DNA of 35,273 nucleotides from an uncultured Eubacteriales bacterium (GCA_900316255.1 ONCI01000009.1:32512-67784); one strand, 5' to 3'; positions 7,081 through 16,362 are shown, counted from the first letter of the stretch. The notes: generated by a model not told the origin, from the sequence alone. Numbers and translations: made by a program.

Positions 7081-8637
7081 ATGAAACAACAGGCCTTTAA
7101 TCCCTTCCTACCTCTCTGGGAGACGGTGCCGGACGGCGAACCCCATGTCTTTGAGGGCAGGCTCTATCTCTACGGCTCCCACGACAAGGAGGGCGGCGAG
7201 CGCTACTGCCAGCAGGGCAACTACGTGGGCTGGAGCGCTCCGGCGGACGATTTGAGCGACTGGCGCTATGAAGGCGTGATCTTCGAAGCAAAGCAGGACC
7301 CCCGGGTGCAGGGCGCGCTGTGCGACCTCTACGCGCCCGACGTGGTGCGCGGCAATGACGGGCGGTATTATCTCTACTACTGCATCAGCGGCGGCGCTTC
7401 CGAGACGGTGGCGGACACCCACAACACCCCCATCGGCGTGGCGGTCTGCGACACGCCCGCTGGACGCTACGAGTATTACGGCTTTGTCCGCAACCCGGAC
7501 GGCAGCCCCTATCTGCGCTATCTGCCCCATGACCCGGCAGTGATCAACGACGAGGGCGTCATCCGCCTCTATCACGGCTATGCCCTCTCGATGAAGGCGG
7601 CCGAGGGCCACGGCGGCCAGAGCGGCCGGCCCATGCCGGACTTTCGCAGCATGAGCGTGGAGGCCAGGCTTCAGCTGCTTCGGCGCTTTGAGACGATGCT
7701 CTTCCACCGCAGCGCGGAGGAGCTGGCCGCCTACACCGAGGACATCATGGGCGCCAATACGGTGACGCTCGCGGACGACATGCTCACGGTCACAAGCGAG
7801 CCGAAGCGGATCCTGCCGGGCCAGTTCATGGCCTACGGCACGGAGTTTGAGGGCCACGCCTTTTACGAGGCCAGCTCCATCCGCAAGATCGGCGGACGCT
7901 ACTACTTTATCTACTCCGACGAGAACAGCCACATGCTCTCCTGTGCGGTGAGCAATTATCCCGACCGGGACTTTCATTTCGGCGGCGTGCTGATCTCCAA
8001 CGGCGACGTGGGACTGGACGGCAGGACGGAGGAAGACCGCCTCAACATGACGGCCAACAACCACGGCAGCATCGAGTGCGTAAACGGACAGTGGTACGTG
8101 TTTTACCACCGCCAGACCCACAACTCCACCTTCAGCCGCCAGGCCTGCGCCGAGCCCATCGTCCTCGGCCCGGACGGCAGCATCGCCCAGGTGCCCTGCA
8201 CGAGCTGCGGTATCAACGGCGGGCCGCTCAAGGCGGAAGGACTGTACCCGGCGGTCATCGCCTGCAATCTCACAAATGGGCATATGCCCCACCTGGCAAA
8301 CCGCCTGGGCGACGGGGACATTCCCTATATCACCCACAGCGGCGAGGGGGCGGAGGCCGAGCGCTATATCACAAATATCAAGGACGGCACCCGGATCGTG
8401 TTCAAGTCCTTTGCCTTCTGCGGTCCGGTGAGCCTGAGAATCCAAACCAAAGCCGCCGGCAGCGGGAGCTTTACGGTAAAACTGGACGATACCGTGCAGG
8501 GCGCGGTCTCTATCCCCGCAACAGAGGTCTGGACGGAGCACGGACTGGTGCTGGAGGCCGAGGGCGATCACGCGCTGGAGCTCTGCTATCACGGCGCGGG
8601 TACGGCGGAATTGCGCAGCATCGAATTTGAAAAATAA
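7081..8637 (+). CDS. Glycoside hydrolase family 43 enzyme with C-terminal carbohydrate-binding-like domain
   Basis: A 518-residue intracellular GH43 five-bladed propeller. The three acidic residues expected of the family can be placed: D18 in VPDGEPHVF as base, D87 in YAPDVV as the pKa modulator, and E263 in FYEASSIRK as acid. The last ~130 residues (from about 390) form a beta-rich domain resembling CBM6-type modules (RYITNIKDGTRIVFKSF). No signal peptide is present, so the substrate must be imported. Family activities are mainly alpha-L-arabinofuranosidase, beta-xylosidase or galactanase; a choice cannot be made from sequence alone. AAGGAG sits just before the ATG. It is followed 10 bp later by the GH2 gene. 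Confidence 0.85.
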   Translation: MKQQAFNPFLPLWETVPDGEPHVFEGRLYLYGSHDKEGGERYCQQGNYVGWSAPADDLSDWRYEGVIFEAKQDPRVQGALCDLYAPDVVRGNDGRYYLYYCISGGASETVADTHNTPIGVAVCDTPAGRYEYYGFVRNPDGSPYLRYLPHDPAVINDEGVIRLYHGYALSMKAAEGHGGQSGRPMPDFRSMSVEARLQLLRRFETMLFHRSAEELAAYTEDIMGANTVTLADDMLTVTSEPKRILPGQFMAYGTEFEGHAFYEASSIRKIGGRYYFIYSDENSHMLSCAVSNYPDRDFHFGGVLISNGDVGLDGRTEEDRLNMTANNHGSIECVNGQWYVFYHRQTHNSTFSRQACAEPIVLGPDGSIAQVPCTSCGINGGPLKAEGLYPAVIACNLTNGHMPHLANRLGDGDIPYITHSGEGAEAERYITNIKDGTRIVFKSFAFCGPVSLRIQTKAAGSGSFTVKLDDTVQGAVSIPATEVWTEHGLVLEAEGDHALELCYHGAGTAELRSIEFEK

Positions 8638-8647
8638 AGGAGTAGCC

Positions 8648-10858
8648 ATGCGAACCATCATCAACTTCAATGATAACTGGACCTTCCATAAACCCGGCGA
8701 GACCGCCGTCCCCGTAACGCTGCCCCATACCTGGAACGCAGTCGACGGACAGGACGGCGGCAACGACTACTGGCGCGGCACGGCAGCCTATGAAAAGCAC
8801 TTTGCAAAGCCGGATCTGAAAGAGGGCGAGCGCTGCTATATCGAGTTTGGCGGCGCAGCCATGACGGCGGATGTGACCCTGAACGGCACACATCTTGCCC
8901 GCCACGAGGGCGGCTACTCCACCTTCCGAGTCGATCTCACCGAGGCGCTGCAGGAGGAAAACCTGCTCACCGTCACCGTGGACAACAGCGACAACGACCG
9001 GGTCTACCCCCAAAAGGCCGATTTCACCTTCTACGGCGGACTCTACCGGGATGTGAAGCTGATCCTGGTTCCCGCCGAGCATTTTGAGCTTGTCAAGGAC
9101 GGCACCCCCGGTATCAAAGTCACGCCGACCGTGCATTTGAAAGACCGCGAAGCCTATGTCATGGTTGAGACCAGGCAGACAGGCGGTGCGGAGGTCTGGA
9201 TCGAGATCCCCACCGAGCACATCAAAGAGTTCCGCCGCGTGGAAGCCTACGGCGGCCACGCTGTCACCAACATCATCCTGAAAAACGTGCATCTCTGGGA
9301 CGGCGTGGACGATCCCTATCTCTACACGGTTACGGCAAAGCTTGTCCGCGGCGGCGAAGTGCTGGATGAGATCTCCGCCCGCTTCGGCTGCCGGGAGTTT
9401 CATATCGACCCGGAAAAGGGCTTCTTCCTCAACGGGCGCAGCTATCCTCTGCGGGGCGTGAGCCGTCACCAAGACCGGATCGGTATGGGCAACGCTCTGA
9501 CGATCAAGGAGCATGAGGAGGACATGGCCGTTGTGCGGGATCTGGGCGCGAATACCCTGCGCCTGGCTCACTACCAGCACGCGCAGGAGTTCTACGACCT
9601 CTGCGATGAAAACGGCATCATCGTCTGGGCGGAGATCCCCTATATCACGAAGCACATGACGAATGGCAGGCAGAACGCCGTGAGCCAGATGCGTGAACTG
9701 ATCACTCAGTGCTATAACCATCCCTCCATCGTCTGCTGGGGTCTGAGCAACGAGATTACCGCCAGCAGTCCCGTGACGGAGGAACTGCTGCAGGATCACC
9801 GGGAGCTGAACGAGCTCTGCCATGAGATGGACGGCACCCGCCCCACGGTCATGGCCCACGCCTTCATGCTGGAGAAGGACAGTCCGCTGATCCCCATCGC
9901 CGATCTCGCCAGCTACAACCTCTACTTCGGCTGGTATCTGGGCGAGCTGGAGCAGAATGAGCAGTTTTTCGACGAATACCACGCCATGTACCCGGATCGC
10001 GTGATCGGATTCAGTGAATACGGCGCGGACGCCAACGCGGCTTTCCACTCCTCCCGCCCCGAGCAGGGCGACTACAGCGAGGAATATCAGTGCGTCTACC
10101 ATGAGCACATGCTGAAGATCATCGAGGAGCGGCCTTACCTCTGGGCGACCCATGTGTGGAACCTGTTTGACTTTGCCGCCGACGGGCGCGATGAGGGCGG
10201 TAAGAAGGGCGAAAATCAAAAAGGCCTTGTGGAGTTCGACCACAAGACCAGAAAGGACGCCTTCTATCTCTACAAGGCCGCCTGGAGCAGGGAGCCCTTC
10301 GTCCATCTCTGCGGCAAGCGTTATGTGGATCGGGCAGAGGATAAGACGGAGATCAAGGTCTATTCCAACTGTGACGCGGTGACGCTCTATGTGGATGGCA
10401 GGGAGTTGGAAACCAAGTCCGGCAAGACCGTCTTTACCTTTGCCGTCCCCATCTCCGGCGAGCACAGGATCGAGGCCGTCAGCGGCGCGTGCCGGGATGA
10501 GATGCAAATTCGGCGGGTGGAGAAGCCCAACCCGGCCTATGCCTTCGGCGATGCGGGTCCTGTGGTCAACTGGTTTGACAAGGAAGATCTCAAACCCGGC
10601 TTCTACTCCATCAAGGACAAATTCGGCGCGCTGATGCAGAATCCCGCCACTGCTGCTATCGTCGGCAAAATCATGGCTAAAGCCACCGCCAGCCGGGGCG
10701 ACGTGGCCAAAGAAGCCAGCGCCAACAAGGCCCTGCAGCAGATGATGGCGGCCATGAGCTTTGAAAGCCTTCTGAAAAAAGCCGGCGCCAACGTAGTGCC
10801 GCCCGAGATGGTGAAGGCCATCAACGACGCCCTGCAGCAGATCAAAAAGGAGGGCTGA
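8648..10858 (+). CDS. Glycoside hydrolase family 2 enzyme (probable beta-galactosidase) with C-terminal helical domain
   Basis: A 736-residue GH2 enzyme. It has an N-terminal sugar-binding jelly roll (NFNDNWTFHK, LPHTWN), an immunoglobulin-like domain and a TIM barrel. The acid/base is E369 in GLSNEITASS and the nucleophile is E457 in GFSEYGADAN. It lacks a signal peptide. After a short beta-domain it ends with a ~75-residue helical segment (about 662-736) unrelated to classic GH2 folds. A matching segment is found at the N-terminus of the next gene product. The start at 8648 has AAAGGAG immediately upstream; an earlier in-frame ATG at 8627 overlaps the GH43 stop and lacks a site. Beta-galactosidase is the likely activity, but beta-glucuronidase is possible. 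Confidence 0.87.
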   Translation: MRTIINFNDNWTFHKPGETAVPVTLPHTWNAVDGQDGGNDYWRGTAAYEKHFAKPDLKEGERCYIEFGGAAMTADVTLNGTHLARHEGGYSTFRVDLTEALQEENLLTVTVDNSDNDRVYPQKADFTFYGGLYRDVKLILVPAEHFELVKDGTPGIKVTPTVHLKDREAYVMVETRQTGGAEVWIEIPTEHIKEFRRVEAYGGHAVTNIILKNVHLWDGVDDPYLYTVTAKLVRGGEVLDEISARFGCREFHIDPEKGFFLNGRSYPLRGVSRHQDRIGMGNALTIKEHEEDMAVVRDLGANTLRLAHYQHAQEFYDLCDENGIIVWAEIPYITKHMTNGRQNAVSQMRELITQCYNHPSIVCWGLSNEITASSPVTEELLQDHRELNELCHEMDGTRPTVMAHAFMLEKDSPLIPIADLASYNLYFGWYLGELEQNEQFFDEYHAMYPDRVIGFSEYGADANAAFHSSRPEQGDYSEEYQCVYHEHMLKIIEERPYLWATHVWNLFDFAADGRDEGGKKGENQKGLVEFDHKTRKDAFYLYKAAWSREPFVHLCGKRYVDRAEDKTEIKVYSNCDAVTLYVDGRELETKSGKTVFTFAVPISGEHRIEAVSGACRDEMQIRRVEKPNPAYAFGDAGPVVNWFDKEDLKPGFYSIKDKFGALMQNPATAAIVGKIMAKATASRGDVAKEASANKALQQMMAAMSFESLLKKAGANVVPPEMVKAINDALQQIKKEG

Positions 10859-10861
10859 GCC

Positions 10862-12226
10862 ATGGTCTATAACGTCAGCATGAAGATCGCCCATCTGCTG
10901 GAAAATGAGCAGGCGGTTCAGGTGTTCGACCGCTTTCTGCCCGGCATGCGGAAAATGGCGGAGGCGAATCCCCAGGCCGCATCCCTCTCCGTGGAGCAGC
11001 TGGTGCGCTATACCCGCAATCCCAAAGCAAATGAAGTGATCGCCGCGCTGGACGAGGCCTTGAACGCGCTGAACACCCCTGAAAACGCCGTCAGCCCCAG
11101 TGAACGGAAGCTGATCGAACGCTTCAAAGCAATCGAGGCGGAGGACATGGCAAAAGCACAAAAGCCCGCCGATCACCGGCAGGACACGATCTGCCCCGGT
11201 CAGCCCTGGCTGGACACCAAAGGCGAGCGCATCCAGGCCCACGGCGGCGCAGTCTATTACGAAGACGGCCTGTACTACTGGTACGGCGAGAACAAGGAAC
11301 ACACCGACGGACAAAACGGCATCTGGACCTGGGGCCTCAAGGTCTACGCCTCCGCCGATCTGATGAACTGGGAAGACCGGGGCTTCTTGATCCCGCCGGA
11401 GCTGGACGATCCTAACTCCGCGCTGTTTCCCACCAAGCGCGTGGACAGGCCCCATATCCTCAAGTGCAATAAAACCGGGAAATATGTCTGCTGGATCAAG
11501 CTCTCCGGCCCGGAGGCGGCCTTTACGATCTGGCAGGCGGACAAGCTGCTGGGGCCCTATGAGATGGTGGAAAACCTCTACAACCCCGGCTGCCACAAGG
11601 CGGGCGACTTTGACCTGATCGCCGATCCCGTGACTGGAAAAGGCTATCTCTACTTCGACGCCGATCACAACTCCATGCTCTGCATGGAGCTGAGCGCGGA
11701 TTATCTCCGTGCGGAGAAGGAAATCGCCAAGAGCTATGCCAATCTCCACCCGCCCTTCACCCGCGAGGCCCCGGCCCTGTTTGAAAAGGACGGAAAGAAG
11801 TACATGCTCACCAGCGGCATGACGGGCTATGTGCCGAACCGCAGCGACAGCTCGGTGTGCGAGTCCTGGGACGGCGTGTTTGAGAGTCTGGGCGATCCCC
11901 ATGTGAACGACAGCTCCTGCGCCTCCTTCAACAGCCAGATCTCCAAGATCTTCCGCGTGGAGGGCACGGAGCGCTTCATCGCCATGGCCGACCGCTGGCT
12001 GCCGGGAACAAAGGTGGATGCCAGATTGGCCGACGTTTTCACCCGCGTGATTGCCGGAACTTATGACCCGGAGCACTATCAGGCGACGGAAGAAGAGCGG
12101 CGGGAGATGTATGAGGCCAACAAGCTGGAGACAGCCGACACGTCCATCGCGGACTATGTCTGGCTCCCCATCGAGTGGGAAAGCGGAAAGCCTGTCCTCC
12201 GCTGGCAGGACAGCTGGAAGCCCTGA
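10862..12226 (+). CDS. GH43 enzyme resembling subfamily 24 exo-beta-1,3-galactanase, with N-terminal helical domain
   Basis: A 454-residue protein. Residues 8-80 are a helical domain similar to the C-terminus of the GH2 enzyme encoded just upstream (ordered motifs: LLENEQA, a SVEQL helix, then NEVIAALDEALNAL). From about 110 a five-bladed propeller follows with AHGGAVYYEDGLYYWYGENK, VDRPHIL and FTREAPALFEKDGKKYMLTSG, a pattern typical of galactan-active GH43_24, in which the usual catalytic base is replaced. Probable activity is release of galactose from beta-1,3-galactan main chains of arabinogalactan (family knowledge). No signal peptide. AAGGAGG lies 10 bases before the ATG and overlaps the end of the GH2 gene, so the two are coupled. 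Confidence 0.82.
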   Translation: MVYNVSMKIAHLLENEQAVQVFDRFLPGMRKMAEANPQAASLSVEQLVRYTRNPKANEVIAALDEALNALNTPENAVSPSERKLIERFKAIEAEDMAKAQKPADHRQDTICPGQPWLDTKGERIQAHGGAVYYEDGLYYWYGENKEHTDGQNGIWTWGLKVYASADLMNWEDRGFLIPPELDDPNSALFPTKRVDRPHILKCNKTGKYVCWIKLSGPEAAFTIWQADKLLGPYEMVENLYNPGCHKAGDFDLIADPVTGKGYLYFDADHNSMLCMELSADYLRAEKEIAKSYANLHPPFTREAPALFEKDGKKYMLTSGMTGYVPNRSDSSVCESWDGVFESLGDPHVNDSSCASFNSQISKIFRVEGTERFIAMADRWLPGTKVDARLADVFTRVIAGTYDPEHYQATEEERREMYEANKLETADTSIADYVWLPIEWESGKPVLRWQDSWKP

Positions 12227-12290
12227 AAGGAGTACAAAACATCACCGAGGGCACGGTTCAGCCCTTTGTTTGAGAAAGGAGGACACTAAC

Positions 12291-13562
12291 ATGATTCCCA
12301 AAGGCTTTCTGATCGGCGCGGCGACCGCCGCCCATCAGGTCGAAGGCAATAATATTCACAGCGACTACTGGGCCCAGGAGCATATGGAATTCACCAGCTT
12401 CAACGAGCCCAGCGGCGAGGCCTGCGACCACTATAACCGCTACGAAGAGGATATCCGTCTCATGGCCGCGGCGGGACTGAACGCCTACCGCTTCTCCATC
12501 GAGTGGGCCCGCATCGAGCCGCAGCCCGGCGTCTTTGACGAAAACGAGATCGCTCACTACCGCAAGGTTTTGGAGTGTTGCCGGGCAAATGGCGTGGAGC
12601 CCATCGTCACCATGCACCACTTCACCAGCCCCAAGTGGCTCATCGAGCAGGGCGGATGGGAAGCGGAGGCGACGGTTGAGAAGTTCGCCAATTACTGCCG
12701 CTACGTTGTCGAGCAGCTGGGCGATCTGTTCACCTATGTCTGCACCATCAACGAGGCCAACATGGGCATCCAGATCGCGGCGATCTCCAGGCGCTATATG
12801 CAGATGATGATGAAAAACCAGAGCGCCGAGGGAAAAGTGCAGGTGGGCATTAACCTGGAAAACCCGATGATGGAGCGCATGAAGAAGCAGGCGGCCGAGA
12901 ACATGAAGCTCTTCGGCACGCCCCAGCCCCAGGTCTTCGTCTCCGGCCGCACGCCGGAAGGCGATCTGCTGGTGATGCGCGCCCATCAGGCGGCGAAGGC
13001 GGCCATGAAGGCGTTCAAGCCCGAGCTGCGGGTTGGCATCACGCTCTCCCTGCACGATATCCAGGCACAGCCCGGCGGCGAGGACGCGGCGGCGAAGGAG
13101 TGGAACGAGGAATTCCTGCACTACCTGCCCTACATCAAGGACGACGATTTCTTCGGCGTGCAGAACTACACCCGCACCCTCATGGGGCCGGAGGGCAGTC
13201 TGCCTGTGCCGGACGGCGCGGAGACCACCCAGATGGGCTATGAGTTCTATCCCCAGGCTCTGGGCCATGTGCTCCGCACCGTGCACAAGAGCCTGCCGAT
13301 CCCCCTGATCGTCACGGAGAACGGCGTGGCCGTTTCGGACGACAGCCGCAGAGTTGCCTTCATCGAGGAGGCGCTCCGCGGCGTGCAGGGCTGCCTTGAC
13401 GAGGGCATCCCGGTCAAGGGCTATCTATACTGGAGCCTGATGGACAACTTCGAGTGGCAGAAGGGCTTCTCCATGACCTTCGGTCTGATCGCCGTGGATC
13501 GCGCCACCCAGCAGCGCAGCCCCAAGCCCAGCCTTGCTTATCTGGGAAGCTATACCAAATAA
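12291..13562 (+). CDS. Glycoside hydrolase family 1 beta-glycosidase
   Basis: A 423-residue cytoplasmic GH1 TIM-barrel enzyme. It starts with the family N-terminal signature (FLIGAATAAHQVEGN), has the acid/base E155 in CTINEAN and the nucleophile E343 in IVTENG, and shows the aglycone-site stretch YWSLMDNFEWQKGF near the end. There is no phosphate-binding loop obvious enough to call it a 6-phospho-beta-glycosidase, and a symporter rather than a PTS serves the operon, so free beta-glucosides or beta-galactosides are likely substrates. GAAAGGAGG lies before the ATG. A 64-bp gap separates it from the GH43 gene and 12 bp from the following GH2 gene, in the same operon. Confidence 0.9.
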   Translation: MIPKGFLIGAATAAHQVEGNNIHSDYWAQEHMEFTSFNEPSGEACDHYNRYEEDIRLMAAAGLNAYRFSIEWARIEPQPGVFDENEIAHYRKVLECCRANGVEPIVTMHHFTSPKWLIEQGGWEAEATVEKFANYCRYVVEQLGDLFTYVCTINEANMGIQIAAISRRYMQMMMKNQSAEGKVQVGINLENPMMERMKKQAAENMKLFGTPQPQVFVSGRTPEGDLLVMRAHQAAKAAMKAFKPELRVGITLSLHDIQAQPGGEDAAAKEWNEEFLHYLPYIKDDDFFGVQNYTRTLMGPEGSLPVPDGAETTQMGYEFYPQALGHVLRTVHKSLPIPLIVTENGVAVSDDSRRVAFIEEALRGVQGCLDEGIPVKGYLYWSLMDNFEWQKGFSMTFGLIAVDRATQQRSPKPSLAYLGSYTK

Positions 13563-13574
13563 GGAGCAGACGCC

Positions 13575-15977
13575 ATGAAATGGAATGACTTCAATCAGAA
13601 TTGGGAGTTTCAGCACGGCGAGCCCAGCAGCATCCCCATGCTGCCGCAGAAGAAGGAGACCGTCTCCCTGCCCCATGACTTTATGATCGCGGGAGACGTC
13701 TCGCCCAAAGCTCCCGGCGGGGCGGAGACCGGATTCTATACCGGCGGCATCGGCTCCTATACCAAGTACCTGGAGCTGGCCGAGGACGAGCTGCACGAGC
13801 AGCACATCCTGTACGTCGGCGGCTGCTTCGGATCATGCAAGGTCGTGGTGAACGGCCATGTGATGGCTCGGCACCACTACGGCTACACGCCTTTTGCCGT
13901 TTCCTTGGACCGCGCGCTGAAGGCGGGCAAAAACCGCATCACCGTCACGGCGGCAGATTCCAACGAGCCCAACTCCCGCTGGTACTCCGGCGCGGGGCTC
14001 TACCGCAAGGCCTATCTGTTGACCGGCCCCGCCGTCCATATCGCACCGGATGGGATCTTTGTCAGCACGCTGGCCGTGGAGAACGGCACGGCACAGCTGC
14101 GTGCGCGCGTCACGGTCTGCAACGACGGCGCGGAGGATTGGACGGGAACTGTCAAAGCGACGGTCGAGAACGAGACAGGCGAGACGATTCTTTCCGTTCC
14201 GGCCGGAGCGTGCCGGGAGGCGGAGCTTGCGTTGACGATCCCGGCGGCCAGGATCTGGGATCTGAATGACCCGCAGCTCTATACTCTTCATGTGGAGGCT
14301 GGGGATGACGCGGACAGCGTACGTTTCGGTATCCGCACCATCACCGTGGACGCGCAGCACGGCCTGCGACTCAACGGACGCACGGTGAAGCTCAAGGGCG
14401 GCTGCCTGCACCATGACAACGGCATTCTCGGCGCGGCGGCGCACCGGGACAGCGAATATCGCAAAATCAAACTCCATAAGGAAAACGGCTTCAACGCCGT
14501 CCGCTTTGCCCACAACCCGCCCTCGAAGGAGATCCTGGACGCTTGTGATGAGCTGGGGCTGCTGGTGATCGACGAGGCCTTTGACGTGTGGAACATGGAG
14601 AAGGACAGCTACGACTTCTCCCAGTATTTTGCGGCGGAATGGGAAACCGAACTCGGCGCCTTTGTCCGGCGTGACCGCAACCACCCCTGCGTTTTCCTCT
14701 GGTCCATCGGCAACGAGATCCCCGAGCAGGGCGGCCTTTCGGACGGCTATGAGACCTCCCAAAAGCTCGCGGCTTTCGTCCGCTCGCTGGACGATACCCG
14801 CCTTGTGGGCGGCGCGCTTTGCTCCTTCTTCCGGGGTCTGGACGACGAGGACAACGCCAAATACTGGCAGTCCATCATGGAAAACGCCGCGGAACTCCAG
14901 AAAAACGGCATGGTGAATCTGGATTGCCCTTATGGCAAGGCCATCTGGGACGAACGCACCGCGCCCTTCGTGGAGCCCTGGGACGTGGTGGGCTACAACT
15001 ACCTGCGCTATCACTATGAGCCCAGCCACGAAAAGCACCCGGAGCGGGTCATCTGCTGCACCGAGTCCAAGCCCCGGGAACTGGTGGAATACTGGGCGGA
15101 CGTGGAGCGCCTCGACTACCTGATCGGCGACTTTGAGTGGACCAGCATGGACTATCTGGGCGAGGCGGGCATCGGCAACAGCTTCTATGTGGAACCATCT
15201 GAGGTCGCGGCGAAGATGCAGGCCATGCACCGCACAGCCTATCCCGCCCGCACGGCGGACTGCGGCGACTTTGACCTCTGCGGCTTTGTAAAGCCCCAGC
15301 TGGCCTTCCGCCGGATCGTCTGGGGAAGCAAGGAAACGTTTCTTGCCGTGACCAATCCGCGGCATCACGGAAAAGTGGAGCTCCTTGGCCGCTACGGCTG
15401 GGCCGACTGTGCCCGCTGCTGGACCTGGCCGGCGGAAGCCGGATCGCCTGTAAAGGTGGAGATTTATTCGCCGGGCAAAACAGCAGAGCTCTTCTGCAAT
15501 GGTCGCTCCATGGGACGGCAGATCGTGGAGGGCTTCAAGGCTGTGTTCGAAACGATCTATGAGCCGGGCACGCTGTGCGCGGTGAGCTATGACGAAAACG
15601 GAGAGGAAATCTCCACCGATGAGATCAGCACATACGGCAAGCCTGCCAAGCTGCGCATCACGAGCGAATGCGGTGATACGCTCCCGGCTGACGGGGAGAG
15701 CCTCTGCTACGCCGTGGTGGAGATCACGGACGCGGACGGCAATTTTATTCCCTGGGCCGAAGATGAGCTGACCGCCGACTACACCGGCGAGGGCAAGCTG
15801 CTTGCCTTCGGCTCGGCCCGCCCCACCACGGAGGAAAACTACACCGCCGGCACGATCACCGCCTACAGGGGCCGCGCCCTGGCCGTCATCTGCGCTGCCG
15901 CAGCGAAAGGGCAGTCCCTCCTGAGCGTGAAAAGCAAACGCTTCGGAGAGGCCGAGATCGAACTTCACTTTATCTGA
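13575..15977 (+). CDS. Glycoside hydrolase family 2 enzyme, long form
   Basis: An 800-residue GH2 enzyme: sugar-binding domain (LPHDFMIAGD, RWYSGAGLYR), Ig-like domain, TIM barrel, then C-terminal Ig-like domains of the kind found in long GH2 galactosidases (SPGKTAELFCNGRSMGRQ). The acid/base is E381 in WSIGNEIPEQG and the probable nucleophile is E497 in CCTESKP. In close relatives the latter is usually GSES/GSET, so the CCTES context is slightly unusual. No signal peptide. It is last in the operon and ends in a strong hairpin (15991-16031). The enzyme at 22988-25282 is a paralogue with the same domain order. Beta-galactosidase is most likely, beta-glucuronidase or beta-mannosidase not excluded. 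Confidence 0.87.
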   Translation: MKWNDFNQNWEFQHGEPSSIPMLPQKKETVSLPHDFMIAGDVSPKAPGGAETGFYTGGIGSYTKYLELAEDELHEQHILYVGGCFGSCKVVVNGHVMARHHYGYTPFAVSLDRALKAGKNRITVTAADSNEPNSRWYSGAGLYRKAYLLTGPAVHIAPDGIFVSTLAVENGTAQLRARVTVCNDGAEDWTGTVKATVENETGETILSVPAGACREAELALTIPAARIWDLNDPQLYTLHVEAGDDADSVRFGIRTITVDAQHGLRLNGRTVKLKGGCLHHDNGILGAAAHRDSEYRKIKLHKENGFNAVRFAHNPPSKEILDACDELGLLVIDEAFDVWNMEKDSYDFSQYFAAEWETELGAFVRRDRNHPCVFLWSIGNEIPEQGGLSDGYETSQKLAAFVRSLDDTRLVGGALCSFFRGLDDEDNAKYWQSIMENAAELQKNGMVNLDCPYGKAIWDERTAPFVEPWDVVGYNYLRYHYEPSHEKHPERVICCTESKPRELVEYWADVERLDYLIGDFEWTSMDYLGEAGIGNSFYVEPSEVAAKMQAMHRTAYPARTADCGDFDLCGFVKPQLAFRRIVWGSKETFLAVTNPRHHGKVELLGRYGWADCARCWTWPAEAGSPVKVEIYSPGKTAELFCNGRSMGRQIVEGFKAVFETIYEPGTLCAVSYDENGEEISTDEISTYGKPAKLRITSECGDTLPADGESLCYAVVEITDADGNFIPWAEDELTADYTGEGKLLAFGSARPTTEENYTAGTITAYRGRALAVICAAAAKGQSLLSVKSKRFGEAEIELHFI

Positions 15978-15990
15978 TCCTATGCAAACA

Positions 15991-16031
15991 GGCGCCCGGG
16001 AAACCGCTGGTCTCAACGGTTCCCGGGCGCC
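15991..16031 (+). terminator. Hairpin at the end of the first sugar operon
   Basis: GGCGCCCGGGAAACCG (15991-16006) pairs with CGGTTCCCGGGCGCC (16017-16031) with one bulged A. It lies 14 bp after the GH2 stop. No T run follows, so it may protect the message 3' end rather than end transcription by itself. Confidence 0.6.
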
Positions 16032-16116
16032 AGTGCGATTGGAGATGGACGGTATTCCTTTGCCGGTTTAAGTGTGTATTGTTCAGATTACTTTCATCTG
16101 CCCATGTTTGCCCCCT

Positions 16117-16209
16117 GCAAGCAGGGCAAGTGCGGCCACACTCTGCTTTTTTGCATCAGCAAGCAGGGCAGGCTTCATGAACTTTTGAAAAAGTTCATGA
16201 AGCCTGCCC
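16117..16209. repeat. 21-bp near-perfect palindrome and short direct repeat in gene-free DNA
   Basis: The arms at 16166-16186 and 16189-16209 are perfect 21-bp inverted repeats (start GGGCAGGCTTC) separated by GA. GCAAGCAGGGCA occurs twice (16117-16128 and 16159-16170). No coding sequence is convincing in 16032-16256. The palindrome could be a bidirectional terminator without T run or a repeat element. Confidence 0.6.
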
Positions 16210-16256
16210 GTTGCCGATCGCAAAAGCTTGTTGAGGCTCCGCCCCAAAACCCGATC

Positions 16257-16362
16257 AATAGTTCAGATTCCATCTGAAAGCTTCGCGATGAAACATCGCT
16301 TCAACAAAAAAGCCCGGTGACCTACTGGTAGTACTCCAGAAAGCCACCGGGCTTGAACTATT
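16257..16362 (-). terminator. Terminator of the TetR gene within a multi-hairpin segment
   Basis: On the minus strand AAGCCCGGTG (16354-16345) pairs with CACCGGGCTT (16319-16310) and is followed by a T run, making the terminator for the TetR gene at 16369-16932. The whole segment is bracketed by AATAGTTCA (16257-16265) and TGAACTATT (16354-16362). It also contains the hairpins TTCAGAT/ATCTGAA (16262-16278) and GCGATG/CATCGC (16285-16299). Confidence 0.65.

Noticed and set aside
8510-12076. 1188-codon minus-strand open frame across the GH43-GH2-GH43 genes
   Set aside because: It is antisense to three clear glycosidase genes with identified catalytic residues; the long frame follows from GC bias.
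16074-16277. 67-codon plus-strand frame after the first sugar operon
   Set aside because: It runs through the 21-bp palindrome, has no ribosome site and no recognisable protein features.
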